From Paragonimus westermani (lineage: Eukaryota; Platyhelminthes; Trematoda; Plagiorchiida; Troglotrematidae): a DNA stretch of 64,000 nucleotides. The position numbers and the translations under genes are program-made. Under the pieces are notes generated by a model. That model ran no database searches. It was not told the origin of the DNA and worked only from the letters and a program-made list of their open reading frames with translations. Below, one piece after another: positions 26,186-39,839 of the stretch; position 1 is the stretch's first letter; every line of letters begins with the position of its first letter. Where the stretch lies: NCBI GenBank assembly GCA_008508345.1, contig QNGE01001226.1, positions 80,049 through 144,048 on the forward strand, given 5' to 3'.

Positions 26186-26959
26186 TTACAAGCGATGGCA
26201 TCCTTTAATTCACACCATATCTAGTTCTTTGGATTGGTCTTTCATTGGTTTTTAACAATTTTTCCGCATGACATTTTTACATATTCCACATCACTACTGA
26301 CCTGAGCGGTTGCCTGAGCATACTCAGGGCTGTTGCGATGATGAAGAATGTTTCTGGTCATGTTCTGCATGTCGTCTGATGTCGCGAAGATTCGGATAAT
26401 AACTATGCGTGACTTTACACATTGTTCACTCTGAACTACTTGGGCACTTAATGAGCATAATCCACATTATTCTATAGTTATGAGACTTTTGTGACGCCCT
26501 GACCAATGCCTCGTAATACAAGACATGGCGTTCAATCTGCACTAAGCCTAATCTACCAAGGGCTTACCCAATGTATTAATCAGGTACTTTGTGATATGCT
26601 GCTTAGCCCAATTCTTCCTTTTGTCTTATACAATTTGCCTCAAGTTTATTCCTTCGGTCTAACACAGCAGTGATGATGTAGTCAGCCCTGGTAATTCAAA
26701 ATCAACTAGTGAAAACAGCCGCGGAACTTTGCTACGCGCCGTTGTTTGTGTAAAACCACTATGATAACTGTCCACCTACCTTGACTATGTTGGTATGTCC
26801 CATCAAATAAATCTCCAGTCATTGAAGCGTGGATCCACCGAAGGCGTGTCTGTAGCACGACCAGCTGCACCATTTTGCCTGAATACACTATATATGTAGG
26901 AAGGTATATTAATGAATTGTCTGTTTGGGCTGTGCAACAAGAAACAATAGTCAGAAGTG

Positions 26960-27315
26960 TTCAATCTTGCCTCAGTGGTAGTGCTGTTACACTAAATAGA
27001 CATATAAGAATGTGAAACAGTTGGTTCCCTTGAGAAGTTCGAACAAAGTAGTTAGAACACGAGAACAGGTAAATGCAAGCATTGTGTATTGACTCATCAG
27101 TACCAAATTTACAATCACATGAATGGTTTTTTTATGACAAATGTCTAGAGGGGTGGATAATCAATAAGCGGGTTGGAACAAGTTATTAATTCCGGGAAAG
27201 GGTCGAGTTCACGAACAGTTGTTTCTGAATACAAAGTGCTGGTTTGAATCGACTAATTGCGACTGCTTCAGCAGACCTTAAGAAACTCCACTTAGAGTGA
27301 CGTAGCAGGATTCTG
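26960..27315 (-). pseudogene. PLE 3' end fragment
   Basis: Near 27230-27305 the - strand encodes LRSAEAVAISRFKPALCIQK, almost identical to the tail of the element at 50.6-52.9 kb (LRFAEAVAISRLKPALCVQK). Downstream blocks (AGTTGGTTCCCTT near 27020, then an -AAATGC-AGCAT-GTATTG block) also match that element around 50705-50780. So it is a truncated copy of the same subfamily comprising only the tail and 3' untranslated region. Confidence 0.65.
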
Positions 27316-27319
27316 AATG

Positions 27320-30300
27320 TACAAGAATATCACGTATACACTTCAACAGTCAATCATAAGTATACATTATGCTGACAAGAACTCAACAGTAACAGCAGTG
27401 TTTGAGAAGATCAAAAGTTTTAACCTCCAGGTGGGATGAATCTCTGGCCAAAAATGAGTGTTTAGGCTAATTGTGAATAGGCAAAATGCAAAACAACAAA
27501 TCCAAATTAGGCGTACAACTTGAAAACTGAAGTAGCTCACACCGTATGTAGATGACAGCCAAAAAATGGGAATGTTTAACTTTCAGATTCAGATTACCTA
27601 ATACTAGGAGATCTGCAGCGGAGTCAGTGTTAAGCTTGTCAGTAACTGTGACTGGTTTGATAACTCGAGAACACTCGGTCGCTTAAACTAGTTGTATAAT
27701 TTTTTAAGCCGTCAAGTCGCACGTAGAAAAAGTTCATAAACAGAGTACCTGAATGATAGAACTAAACAAAATGGAGGTTTGTCGAGAAAAGTGCGTAAGG
27801 TTTCAAGAACATTTTGGCTCCCCTGACCGGGACATCTAGTAAAACACTCTACGGGAGATTTCATTCTGTTATCAGCGAAATACGTATAAGGGGGATGAAT
27901 TTTGTATCAAAATCGGAAGAAACAAGCTTATTTTCACCCGGCTTATTTGTTCGTCAACCGCAGCAGAACAGTGGAATTGAGGGCAGAAACGATCGCTTAA
28001 GTGACAGTCAATTCGGATGGGGTGTACAAGATGTGTTAGGTGCATTAACCAAAATCACTTTTCTGGAATACCTCTAGGTCGACAAGTCACTGTGTGGGTT
28101 TGCCACGTAGGCCGGGCGTTCAAGTTAGTCTGGTTGGTCTGTCGTTGGGAGGGTGTTTTTGCCGTGGCGCACCTGGAGAATCTTTTGAATGTTACTTGGG
28201 AATCAACCAACTCACAGTTTACGAACATGGTTCAGTAAAACATAAGTGGTACACCATATGCGCCTTATCTCTTGTGAATCACTCTGGGAGATAGTTCGCG
28301 CAAGTGTACGCTCGGGACGATTTATGGTCTGACTAGCTTGTTCACGGTACCGATGCGTAAAAATCAACTACCGGCTGAAAATGACCAAACTAGATAAAGG
28401 CAGATCACTTCCGTCAACAGCGCGTTATCCCAGGTGTCAAAATACAAGACTCGTAAAAATGTTCCATGCCAGAACAGAGGCGGTCACATAAGTAACCGTG
28501 AATACTTAGTGGTGAAGAGTTTTACAGTGAAAAAAATTACTACTGGGTTTGCTAGAACCTACAAACGACTGTTGTGATATTGCGATATTGTTTCAAGGAT
28601 AACGCTGGCTGGAATTCGCAAGTCATAACGGTGCAACGGAGTCAAGTGTTGCCACCATGGTCGCAAACGTTACTCAAGTGAAGATACGCAAAAATATCTA
28701 ACATGCCAGATCATGCAAAGCAATATAGTCATCATCAAGCCACCGACGCAGTCGTGTAATACAACGAGCAACGGTCTTGTGTGCCTCAGTAGTTTTTTGG
28801 CTTTTTTAATCCCAAAAATGCTATTTGTAACTTCATATTTATTTATCGTGAAGTGGACTGTTGAAAATCAGATAGGTAACTTGTGTTTGCAACAAAATGG
28901 GTAAATCTTGGATCAGTGATGGAGGAGTTAAAACCGTGCCGACTATCCTCTGCCAACTTCAATTAATCTATGTTTCCGTGAATTCCAGTAGTTCTGTTAG
29001 TTTGCATATTAATGCTTAACAATACTGAAGAGGACTATGAATGCATATCACAAAAATTAGCGGAATTTCCAAAAGAAAATTACATGGAGACGAAGCCATG
29101 AACAAAAATTAGTGGCCTAGAATTGGTCTTAATCAAGATTTCTAGAAAGAATTCCCTGACGTACTGAATAAAAATGTTTACATCCATGTTTGTTTGCATG
29201 GCTGCGGACTAATTCAGCCGACTGAAGTAACCATCAGATACGGTAGGGACAAAGAGTTTAGGTTAGGGCTAAATCGCCTAATTGCTCAGACATTCATACC
29301 TTATATCGACACTCCAGGAACTTTTAATATTTTGAAGTCATATTTGCCTTTCGAAGGCAATGACATCATTGAATGTTTCTACAACGGCACGATTATCTTC
29401 GATAACCCATACTTGTTTGAAGATCACCAATGGTGGCTTCGATGATTTGGCCTGTATATGATTTCGTCCAACGAGGAATTTCACGGACTAGAGGTGCTGA
29501 CGAATTTCTGCTGTTGAAATTAAGAATGAAACTATGTCAACTGTTAGACTTATAACTTGTTAGTTAATAGATTGATAGGATTTAAACTGTCGGAACACGG
29601 ACAGTACTATCTGCATTAGGTGAAACCTGAGGCTTAAACCATAGAACAGAATGGCATTGTGACTGTTTTGTAACACAAAAATAACGAAGCAAACAAATTT
29701 TCGTGTTGTGAAGCTAGTGAACTACACGACTGTTTTTTCTCACTTGTGAGCTTTTTTGCACGTTCGGCCTACTCAAAACTACAACGTTTTCACCTATAAA
29801 GATCACACTGCTCTCTTTCAACTTATTTTGCGTTTCATGAGTATGTTGTTTTACGTCGAGTGAAAATGTTAAAGTATACGTTAAATTTGAACGTTTTATT
29901 CTTTGGGATTTTGAACAAATTCTCCACTGTATGCATAGTTGTTTGTGTTTACCTGGTTCAGCGACTCCTTTTTGGTCTAATTCATCTTCAACCGACACCT
30001 TACTAATCTGTTTCTGTCTCCCAAAAACACTGGGAAAACAGAAACTGTTAGCTGCGCTCACGGCAGTTGTTATATATGGTTCATTTTCTGAGACCTCTTT
30101 TGGTAAAGGTATTCATGCAATAAATATCATATGTTTGGGTAAACACTTTGACTGCCGCAAATGTGCATCTCCAGTGAAAAGTTATACTGTGGACGCATTA
30201 CATTTTCTTTGATTTGACTTAAACAACTGACGCGACCGCACTCTGCTGCTTGTCAGTTAAGCTCGGAAAATCAAATTCTGCGCCTGGTGACGATGCGACC

Positions 30301-31539
30301 TGTGAATTCCATACGCAATATTCTGTCAGCCCGTTGTACAAATAATTAACGTTTTTATTGCCGAACACTAATGTTCACTTGCTGGGTTTTGACAATCGAA
30401 ACAGAGTTAGAGTAGATCATCAAAGGACGCGTGCTGTAACTCTGTGATGATGGTCCAGCGTTAGAACTTCAAGGCCTAGCTTTCCGGACACAAGTACACA
30501 GTCATGAGACCCCATCGAATACTATTAGATTTAGGCTGCATACATCGTCGCCAATCCTCTCTAATGAGGATGTTTTTGGGCGATAATCCCATTTGGAACC
30601 CTCTCCTTTGACTCCAGTCGGTCATCTGTAACTGCCAGATTCATGGAACGTAGTTTGACCCTACCATATCGTTGAATGCAATTTGTGTAAACTAACCTAG
30701 CCAAGACCTAATTACACGTACCTTGCCACAACATGTATAGTCTTAGTAATTTCTTTACTGTAAAATGTGAAAGTAGAGTGGCACATATATTCGGAGATTA
30801 GCGTATGAGTATGCGCTACCACCATTGATGGGCTTCTGCTTGACTGCTCAAAACCCTTCATGTTTGAGAAATGCTTCGTCGAAATGTAAGTTTGATCTCT
30901 TTTACTCAGTTCACCTGTCAGCAACAAGTGAAAAAATTCGAGTTGGTTGTTTGATACGGCAGATCGCGGAAGTGGACAAGATATTTCTGATCACAAACTC
31001 GCAAAAACTTCGCTATCTCATGCGACTTACATACCACAGGAATTAAGTTGTAAACGGAACGGTCGGCGGGCACGTCTGAAACGTATAATCACGCTTAAGA
31101 CCATGATCTGACCGCTTTTGACAGTAGTTTAGCTGGACGTCACTACCGTTCTTTTCACCAAATAGCGTCCCCTGTTAGCCTTCAATAATCAAACTGACCA
31201 CCCCACGAGATGAAGCCTCTGAAACACTACGGTGTAATTTGAACAGTTGAATTTTACCGGCCATTTTGGAACTTAGGGGCTGGCTCTACTTAAGGGACTG
31301 ACAGCGTTGCTGTAGAATACCTCTTGGACAAAATGGTCGAGAATGTCTGAATTTTGTCTGATATGATCTCCATTGTCAAGATGAACCTACACAGTTCATA
31401 CGCGTGTCTGTAAGTATTCAGTGTGTTTCCTGATGTACCACAGTCGTCTTTGTTGTTTGGCTTCAAAGACCAAACTAAACAGACTTCATTTCATCAAAGT
31501 CGTGCCATCTGCGTTGTGCATTCCTACTCATTATCTAAG
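27320..31539. other. No confident gene; upstream flank or intron of PDE2A-like gene
   Basis: No exon can be defended. An open + strand stretch from 29146 to 29445 (99 codons) follows an acceptor-like TTTCTAG but has no recognised homology. Upstream exons coding the N-terminal region of the phosphodiesterase may lie here or further left. Confidence 0.4.
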
Positions 31540-31611
31540 GCGCTTGGAAGCTGACATACATGTAGAACGTCCAAGTCTGTTTCTAGAACTTAGAAGAAGT
31601 TCGACTCAGGT
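31540..31611 (+). CDS. PDE2A: PDE2A-like candidate exon: helix before GAF-A
   Basis: Reads RLEADIHVERPSLFLELRRS and on to STQ in phase 2-2. The spacing and pattern (-I---SL-L-L- then about eleven residues to the first GAF-A strand) fit the helix that leads into GAF-A in PDE2A. The acceptor is CATTATCTAAG/G. The donor is uncertain: a GT at 31612 keeps frame with the next exon, while the GT at 31610 does not. This is inference from similarity of pattern and phase, without alignment software. Confidence 0.4.
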
Positions 31612-32046
31612 GTCAGAATAACACTTTCCTGCAGCTTATCAACAGCCTGTTTACCCTGAAATTTTTTATAATGCATTGCTTGCACTCGTTTGGAATAACT
31701 GGGACCAAGCGGAGATTAACAATTATTGGCTCACGGTTTGGTGGTCCATGTTTGGTCTATGTATGGTACTTAATAGCTTTAACGTCAGTGCTAGATTTTC
31801 CAGATGACCACGATATCTCTGCTAGACCACTACGAAAGGCAACACATCTATCGTTATAGATGCTGATAGGTTTGATCAGAAATCCTCCTGTTAACTAGTC
31901 ATTGTTGATCTGAATTTCTGTTTCCATTCCCTAAATTAGTTGTTGCACCCTTCTCTTTTTTGTCCTTTTCTGTTTACCAGTCTGCTGTGGCGCGAATGCC
32001 AATTACTCTGTAACTTTTCGATTGTCACATATTTTGCTTATTGCAG

Positions 32047-32157
32047 AAGGAATACTATTTTGCGCCGCTCTGTTTTGTTGGTCCTTTGCAAGGATGGTCA
32101 TTGGTTGATTAGAAGCAACTTTGATTTGCATGAATCTGTTGATTTGTCACCGGGAAT
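32047..32157 (+). CDS. PDE2A: PDE2A-like exon: first strands of GAF-A
   Basis: Acceptor TTTTGCTTATTGCAG, donor GGGAAT/gtgatc, phase 2-2, 36 whole codons. The peptide runs ILRRSVLLVLCKDGHWLIRS and then DLHESVDLSPG. A hydrophobic strand, a K-D-G turn, a second strand and a final PG match the opening of PDE2A GAF-A (the family has LLLV-EDN-L and ends at PLTG). Joined to the next exon it gives SPG-I-VAKT, the usual GAF turn before the helix. An acceptor further upstream (after TTTACCAG at about 31980) would give a longer N-terminus in the same frame. Confidence 0.65.
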
Positions 32158-33416
32158 GTGATCCAGTTAGACCGAAAGCTGCTGTGATTGTGTCTCCTCC
32201 CAAAGTTAATTCTGTTGGCTGAACACTTTCCGGTTTGAAGTACTACTCCAGAGGCTACAGCTCCCGTGCGACATGTTTATTTCAGTCCTAGCGCTGATTT
32301 CAAATTCATCGTTATGTTGAGTGCCGTAATCCCTTCAAAGTGGACAAAACTGAAACAGTATATTTGGATGTGACAACCTCATGGTTCGTAAAAGATGAAC
32401 GAAACCACTAAAAAACAATCCCCATCAAATCTGATCATTTCAGATCGTCTCGATGATATTTTCTCAAGGTTAAAGTGCAGCTTACATGACGAATGACCGA
32501 TTGTCTTTCTGTGTTCTTAATGTCGAACGGCGAATTAGCGCAATTCTACACAGCGTTCATTTTAGAACGTTCTCCTTGCATAAACAGTTGCGACACATTG
32601 ACAACCCAGTAAGGCTATTTTACTTGACAGTTTTTGAGCAAGCGATAACGGAACACATCAGTTCCATAGTTCGAATTTGCAGTAATTATTCTTATGGAAG
32701 GATAATGCCTGATTGAGCCACCATCTTGGATTTCGGCTTTGTAATTCGTATTGTTCCCTAACATATTCCGCACTCCTATTCGGTCATTGCATTGCTGCAT
32801 GACTCGTGTGTGGTTCTTCATCGGTTGATCAATTCAGGTTAATTACCGTTCGATTTAATCATTTTGGTCACGATCACAATATCCTGTCTCTTGTCTGTGC
32901 TCATTACTTGTCTTGGTGAATGAAACAATCCTTCGTGACGTTATTTGGAAGTACGCCAAAATATTTTCTGGTGAATAACCAGCAGAGGCCGTTCCTCTCA
33001 AGTGCTCAAATGTATTTTTTCTCCAGCCGGTTTACCAAAATGTAGTTTTTGACAATCTATGCATTCCCCTACCACAACATTAAAATGATTCTAGCTAGCA
33101 AACAGTGTAGTGTGAAAATACACGCAATACTGTTATCTCTCTGTCCGTGATCTGATACACGGACAATTATAATCAAATGGAACCATCTCATTGTTTACTT
33201 CTCCTCTGTAATACCTTGAGCCAATCAATTGTTCCAACTCCCAGAAAAGTGAACCTTTACTTTCTCACACTCGTAACACCATGACAACTGATAGGAGCTA
33301 CACGTAGGGCTTACAATTTCCAGTAAATCAACCTCAAAACAAATGTGCGTACCGCGTTGTGTGTGTACGTAGGTGTACGCGAGCAGGCCAAATCACCAAC
33401 CTTTGTGTTATTTCAG

Positions 33417-33456
33417 CGTAGCCAAAACGGTGGTGATGGATGCATCAGTGGCGGAC
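33417..33456 (+). CDS. PDE2A: PDE2A-like exon: GAF-A helix and strand
   Basis: Acceptor TGTGTTATTTCAG. It starts in phase 2, completing an Ile codon, and reads VAKTVVMDASVAD, matching the GAF-A segment before the QLQ helix of PDE2A. The 3' end is a problem. Ending at GAC/gtgtca (33456) is in frame with the next exon (giving VADEQLKTIM) but uses a weak donor. The stronger donor CAG/gtaata at 33463/33464 would add two residues and leave phase 1, which meets a stop in the next exon. I give the in-frame end. Confidence 0.55.
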
Positions 33457-34185
33457 GTGTCAGGTAATACGCAATTAGTAAACTCTCTCGTCCTAGCCTT
33501 GACAGCTAAGAAAATTCCGCTAGAACGCATAAATCATCTATCAGTTTGAAGCTAACACAAACACTTCATCAGCTCAATAAGCATATGTTTGTTCGGTTTT
33601 TCTATCACCGATGGCATAAACTAGATGCTTCAAGCACGGGCACCTTAGCAACATCTTAGGATGGAAATCCAGCAAATGAATGTGGTTACACCTTCATACA
33701 AGCGTACAAACGCAACGGATGCAACAATTTAACTAGTAGGGACGGGCGAATTATTTTTCCTCTATGGTGAATCTATGCAGCACAACTGATGGTAAAATAC
33801 GAGTGTTTTCAAAATCCAGGACATCCATGACCATCCACATAGTTGTTACAGTGAAAAGCCCTGAAATAAATACACGTGCACTGAAATGGCTGGCTAACGA
33901 ATTACAGTCATATGTGATGTAATATGCAGAATTAAATGTTTTGCCTACCTGGAAGAACACAAGTCCATCATAAACCGTATATGAAGGCAAACCAGGTTCA
34001 TAACTCAGCATGCCTACCTCTGCAAGTTGACTTTTCACTAGTTCTTAGAAAATCCTTTGATATCAACGCATAATACATTCGTTTTACAGACAGTCTTGAA
34101 AATGGCGTCTACTTATGTCCTTCTGTTTTTGTACTCCCTGCAACAGAAACACACTTTTCTCAGTTAATATAAATTTCTTCTCTAG

Positions 34186-34388
34186 GAACAACTGAAGACA
34201 ATTATGCGGATTCTGGATCCATCCGATAAAGATCCCAGTCTGAAAAGCATTGACAATCCCGGTTACTCTGAAAATGATGCAACGGATGGGCATCAGATAT
34301 ATTCAATGATGTGTTGTCCGACTCCATGTAGAGATTCAGATTGCATCAGCTCTATGGTGTTTCTCTTGAACAAGCAAAATGCTGCTCA
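34186..34388 (+). CDS. PDE2A: PDE2A-like exon: GAF-A core with acidic insert
   Basis: Acceptor TTCTTCTCTAG, donor GCTCA/gtaagt, phase 0 to 2, 67 whole codons. It begins EQLKTIMRIL and ends MVFLLNKQNAA. The part YSMMCCPTPCRDSDCISSMV corresponds to the PDE2A strand reading AMLCVPV and its neighbours. The terminal NK opens the NKFDE signature, completed by the next exon. Between them lie about 25 extra residues (DPSDKDPSLKSIDNPGYSEN and following) that are polar and acidic and absent from vertebrate PDE2A as I know it. This is probably a surface-loop insertion in the lineage. Confidence 0.85.
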
Positions 34389-37300
34389 GTAAGTGTACGT
34401 TTTTTAAACTAAACCCCGAATATTGGTGAATCACAGATGAGAACAACAATTTAAATGTGTTAAGTATAGTTGGTAACGTTCAGCTGCATTTCGGCACCTG
34501 CATGGTCGTGTTGCCACCGTCTATATAGGGACCAGCTAGTCGTCCTTGAATTTGAAAAACAAGAAACAGTTGTGTATGGTTCACACCCAGCAACATTCAA
34601 AATGAACAACCATCAGATACATCTCAACATCGAATGCTAAGGCTGGCGCCGGCATATAATGATTTCTCAGGTAGGTTTAGAGGTCAATAGGTTTGCTGTC
34701 TACAAATGCTCTCAACCAGAGCCTCCTAACAACAAACATCAATGATTAAGCAGCTCATTTATGGGATTTGGCAACTTAAGCTCATCAACAATATCGTTTT
34801 ACTGATCTAGATAAAGGGGGCGAACACCGTTCTGGTGGATAAAATTGAGTGCACACAAAGGACACAAGACATTCTTTCCGAACAACCTGAATTTGTACCG
34901 GATTCTACTCCTGATAACGTAGGTGAAATAGGGAAGTAGGCCACCAAAAGATGTCAGTTTTGTTTCAAGGCAGTCCGATCGAGAAAGCGATAGCAAACTG
35001 TCTCAAACTAATGGGCACACAGGTGCTGCACATTTACTGGATTGCCGAAAACGTATATCAACGATGTACAGTTGAGGTCATTCCTTCCAGCTGTGAACGC
35101 ACATGACCACTAACTGGACATACGTTTGATGGGGCTACCAATGCCATTCAGACCAATTTTTTAACTCGTACAAGAGTTAGGTTTGGACTTTCTAGAGTGT
35201 TTCAGGTCAGTACGTGCATACGGGACACACGGCTAGGATAGGTCGAGTTTCAGTATAACAGAGTTTAGCCAATTAAAACTACCCACTTCATTCCTCAAAA
35301 AATGAAGTGAAACAAATCCATTTCAGAGTTCTATAAATCGATACGAATTGCTGTTACTACGTACCTGATAACGTTTGAAGGTCTACCTAATGCAAGCCTC
35401 AAGTGGACAATTCGATATCGTTGCCACGGATAGCCCACGGAGACCCACTCTGCCTGGAATCTTTGTCATATCAGGAACAACAGTTGCAGACTAAAGTTGG
35501 AAGTATAGCATTAGACCGACGTTATTTAGATAAGATATTGATGGAAAGAGACAAAGCAGAACGAAGTTTACAGTGATCACCGAATTTCATCCGACTGCAC
35601 CCAAACACATCGCAAATCTGAAACTTCAGAAAAAGGGATCGACAGGGTTGGAATTGATGGGGGTAGTGTTTAACATTTACAATAAAATTATTCCCCAAAC
35701 TTGAATGTGAATTAATCGAATACAAAATTACCCAGCAAAAAGCGTTCAAAATGGAGTAGTCAAATGCGAGTCCACAAATCGCCATAATTCAGCGGGAAAT
35801 GAGCTAATTAAAACAACCGAGTACAGGTGAAACTGAGAACCTGTCCAATAACGTCAAGCAAAGTTTCACCATACAAGTGGCGATAATAAAAAAGAGAGGA
35901 ACAGAGTTTTAAGGTGTCCACATGCTTTGCTACACACAACAAAGGCAAAAGAGTAAAATAATGATCGGATTTCTACAAAAACAAATCACACGTGCCTCGA
36001 CAAACTCCATGTTTCGCATTGTATCAAACAGAACAAAAAAACGTACTAAACAGGCTTCAACAAATTCAACAGCGGCTGTCAGGTATAAACTTTTGACAAT
36101 CTTTAGCCAGAATACTGATTGTTGGTTAGCAGTGTCCAACAGAACGCCTTTTACATACAGTAAGCTTCGTATGACCTGTTATCGAAGTTTGTCTTCGCTA
36201 AGTCTAAAACTGGGCTTGCGATGGTGGTGAACGACAAGTGATAAAACTTAATCACCCCAACAGGCTCTCAACACATCTGCTTTTGCACATATCAGAGATC
36301 TGGATTTCATAAGAGGTGGAACGTGAACCTGGTTAAAGTCTGTGGCAAGATAGGCTGCTTCCCTCACAGTTCATGGTTACACAAGGTACGATAAACTCCC
36401 TAAGAACAACATGGAAGTCGCTTAGTTGTGCCGGAATATCAGTGCAGTTTAGTCAACACAATCAATAACTGGATGCACCAAAATATATGCTATGCTACAC
36501 ACATGACAGTTCATGATATACTACTTGGTCGACAAAATAGGAAACGTTTGGTCACTCAGAAGACGACGAATAGCGAAAAGTAAAGGGTACATCAGTAATC
36601 AGTTAAAATTTTCCAAGAAGATACGTAGAAGTGCGTGTACGGGAGTTCGCTTCTGCTCTCCAGATCTCGATGACGACTGAATAGTTTAACACTAAGAAAC
36701 TATCCTTTTTGCCTCTTTTAAGCTCAACAAATGAATACTTTTAGAATGTCTCTGATTTACAGTCCTAGAAAACCATATCTTATTAACTAAAAATGGTTCT
36801 CATCGGTAGACTTTGTGCATCAAAATCACGAGCAAAACCATATACAACAAATAATCCGAATCCCGTTATGTGTCCCACTATGGACAACACTTCGGAGTGA
36901 AACCACGCTTTCTACTACAAACAGCCATGTGGTCAGTCTGAGACCTGGTCTGGGTCAGCGACTGACGGCTCCAAGTACAACAGTGTAATAAACGGTGTCT
37001 GAAATCAATGTTGGGCAAAAATGGTTTGTGCTCGGCATACATCTGTTATAGCCACCCGCCAGTGTCTCACAGAAATGACGTCAGCCCAAACTTATCATCT
37101 GAATGAAACCCGAACCCCTAAGACGACCAACTTGGGGGTGCATACTTGAGATCCGAATGACTTTGTCAGATCCATGAGTTGATCTAGAGAGGGCGGTCTG
37201 ACCCAAACAGAAGGCGTCACTTCAGCCAGCCGGAGAACAAACGGACAGACAGGAAAGGCTGTTAAAGATCTGCCTTACAACATTCGCCTTACGGGAAGAT

Positions 37301-38552
37301 GGTACATGGATGGCGAAGAGTCTACTGCTAGCAGGAATTCAATCCAGCGATGCTGCTGTACTAAGAACCAAAGCTAATCCAACCTGGTCATTAATGGTGG
37401 CTTGTTTAAACGTCGTATACACTATGTGCTGGGAAGAGAAGTTCTTAAGGTAGTTGAACTTATATGCCTAGAAAATGGGTTTGATCAGTCATCATGTCAG
37501 ATTCTAAATGGGGGAGATTTACCCTCCGGTGTTTTGCCTCAGTCATAGATAGCCATCATTGATCCCCTTAAAAGATTCGTCGCTTATTTTCTCTCATCTC
37601 CTTCTTCAAGTGTTTATTAACTTTTATTGTTCTACTACCAGGTTGCATTCATAGATTTTCTGCTAAAGATCCCACGGTTTGTTATGGCTTTTTCCGACAT
37701 CTTTTCATTTTCAATACTGTTTTTTTCTTAACTCTGTTGTTTGTAACCACTCTGTAGTCTGTGCTAAATTTTTTGACAGACCTCTGATTTGCTTACCACT
37801 TATGCCCCTCACAGAAGTAACAAAATCCACTAAACCGCTCCTATCTCGAGCACTATGAAAACACGACGGCTAATCTGCAGGAACTGCTGGCTAGCATCTA
37901 ATCTGTTAAATGCGCAATCTACCTTGTTGCTTAATCACACTGCCAGTTGTGCTGATTTTGATCGCTCCGTATAATCAGTACGCCATCTGGTGAATTATTC
38001 TTTCATCCGGTGTGAATAAAGCAGTTTATTTTTGTTCATGTTATTCCAGCGGCAGTCGAACTCAAACTGAGGGCCGTTTTCTCTTTTTCTTGACAGAAAC
38101 TTGAAGTTCGATAAAGCACACACCTCCAAATCCTTAAGAAGTGTTTTACTGAGATACTGAATTTTTTTAAATCAGTTCCATTTTTCAATTAGATACATAA
38201 AAACATTCGGCTACTTTGTGTGGCATCAACATGGGCTTAATGGTAGTAACTGGAATGTGCTAGCAATCGTTGGTCTGGATGATTAGTATTCGCTTGAAGT
38301 TAACAGAACGAGCTATCTGGTACGAAGTGGACCCAAGGCGGTAGGTAGGCTAACTCTTCTCACAATGCTGGCGCGCTTGTTTGAAAGTAAGTGCATTGAA
38401 AGCTTGGATGAGAAGCACTTGCCGTTATCATCGTCAATTCCTTAGAAGCAAGATGAGGCTGTTAACTGAACAAAACATAACTGTCAGCTTTGTTCGTGGA
38501 CGCGTTTTCAAGCATAATCGCCGGACTTCACGCACAGTGTTTTTTATTGTAG
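34389..38552 (+). other. Intron, about 4.2 kb
   Basis: Runs from gtaagt to TTTTTTATTGTAG. I see no gene, RNA gene or clear element inside. Open frames near 35522-36230 lie on both strands but overlap each other and lack motifs. Confidence 0.7.
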
Positions 38553-38664
38553 ATTTACAGCGAACGACGAGCGAATTGTACAGGAATGCTTGCACTACAC
38601 GACCCCCTTACTCCGCTGTTCTATGGCTTACGAGAATGAGCGACTGATCAAAGCACGAACGAAA
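38553..38664 (+). CDS. PDE2A: PDE2A-like exon: end of GAF-A and linker helix
   Basis: Acceptor TTTTTTATTGTAG, donor ACGAAA/gtgagt, phase 2 to 0, 37 whole codons. It reads FTANDERIVQECLHYTTPLL and continues with a charged helix ending RLIKARTK. With NK from the previous exon, the F-xxx-DE here completes the NKFDE motif of GAF-A (NK, a short gap, F, three residues, DE). The remainder matches the long helix joining GAF-A to GAF-B in PDE2A. The motif across this junction is strong proof that both exons belong to one gene. Confidence 0.9.
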
Positions 38665-38963
38665 GTGAGTCGTTTGATTCAATTACAGAAAGTGGCGGGA
38701 TTATGAGTTGATACGCTGGACTCGAAGGGTGATTTATTTACTGAGTGAATCTAGTTTATATTAGACTAAACGGGAACAATGTACAAAGCTTTTCCACACG
38801 TAGTTGTGGATTGTTCGTAGCTTTTCCGACCGGCTTTACACACATAAAACGTATATCGTTCTCTACGGATTTTGTTCGACTCAGTCCGGTACAAAGAGTG
38901 ATTGTGGTAGAATAACACCAACAATCAGATTTAGAATCTATAAAGTACTTTGTATTGTTCCAG

Positions 38964-39067
38964 GAAATGCTGAAAGTCGCCGGGAATATCTTCACACACA
39001 TGATGGATTTGACTGACCTGCTACTAAAAATCATGCAAGAAGCTCAAAATTTGACCAAAGCAGAAAG
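38964..39067 (+). CDS. PDE2A: PDE2A-like exon: start of GAF-B
   Basis: Acceptor TTTGTATTGTTCCAG, donor CAGAAAG/gtgagt, phase 0 to 2. The peptide EMLKVAGNIFTHMMDLTDLL then KIMQEAQNLTKAE matches the PDE2A helix that begins GAF-B (FTH-DD---LL--I--EA--L--AE). The intron before it is about 300 bases. Confidence 0.92.
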
Positions 39068-39754
39068 GTGAGTAGCTAACTTTTAAGTGTGATATGTTTC
39101 CAGCGGTAACTTTTCACCGTGACAACCGAAGCGCTGGTTATGTACTGACTGTTCACACGCCGAAATCTATTCCCTTTCATATTATGAAATGTGGTATTTG
39201 AAAATCTTGGGATCAGCATGTTTCTTACGACATAGATACCCTGATTTTCAATTATATTGGGCGCTAAACCTAGTTGGTTCCTTCGAAAAAAATTCTTTGG
39301 GTGTAGTTTTCGTACTTCCTATTTCATCCATGTCTGTTTCAGAAATAATGCTTATTTTCAACGAAAAGCTCCCTGTAACATGACCATTGGAATGCACTAA
39401 CTGGCAAACCATTTAGAAACTGTTTCGATCACTGATCATGAGGTCGCGCGTTCTGGCCATACGTGTTTGGATTACTCGAATGTTTATTTTGAATACGGGG
39501 ACAGTATTATATTGCTCACCCATACGCTAATCCGTGTCTCAAATTAAGGTAAAAACCTCGTGGTAAAAAGTTTGCGAACCTGTTGATGACAAACGTCTGT
39601 AATTCTCTGCCAGCCTAAATGATATTCTTATTGTAATGCACGTTGCATTGTCATGTATTGTCGTGAAAACGATCGTTGGGGTCAAAGATTAAGACAAGGT
39701 TCCCGTCAGTTTGTATTCTTGATCAAAACTATTGTACCTTCATTAAATCCACAG

Positions 39755-39839
39755 GTGCTCCGTCTTCCTTCTCGAACAAGAGGGTAGTCTTCTGGTTGCC
39801 AAAGTTCTAGATGGTCTTCCAACCGCACCGAATAAAAAT
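39755..39839 (+). CDS. PDE2A: PDE2A-like exon: GAF-B strands 1-2
   Basis: Acceptor AAATCCACAG, donor AATAAAAAT/gtatgt, phase 2 to 0. The first base completes Arg, then CSVFLLEQEGSLLVAKVLDG and LPTAPNKN follow. CSVFLLD and LVAKVFDG are the PDE2A equivalents. The end lies in the loop after strand 2, which the next two exons extend. Confidence 0.93.
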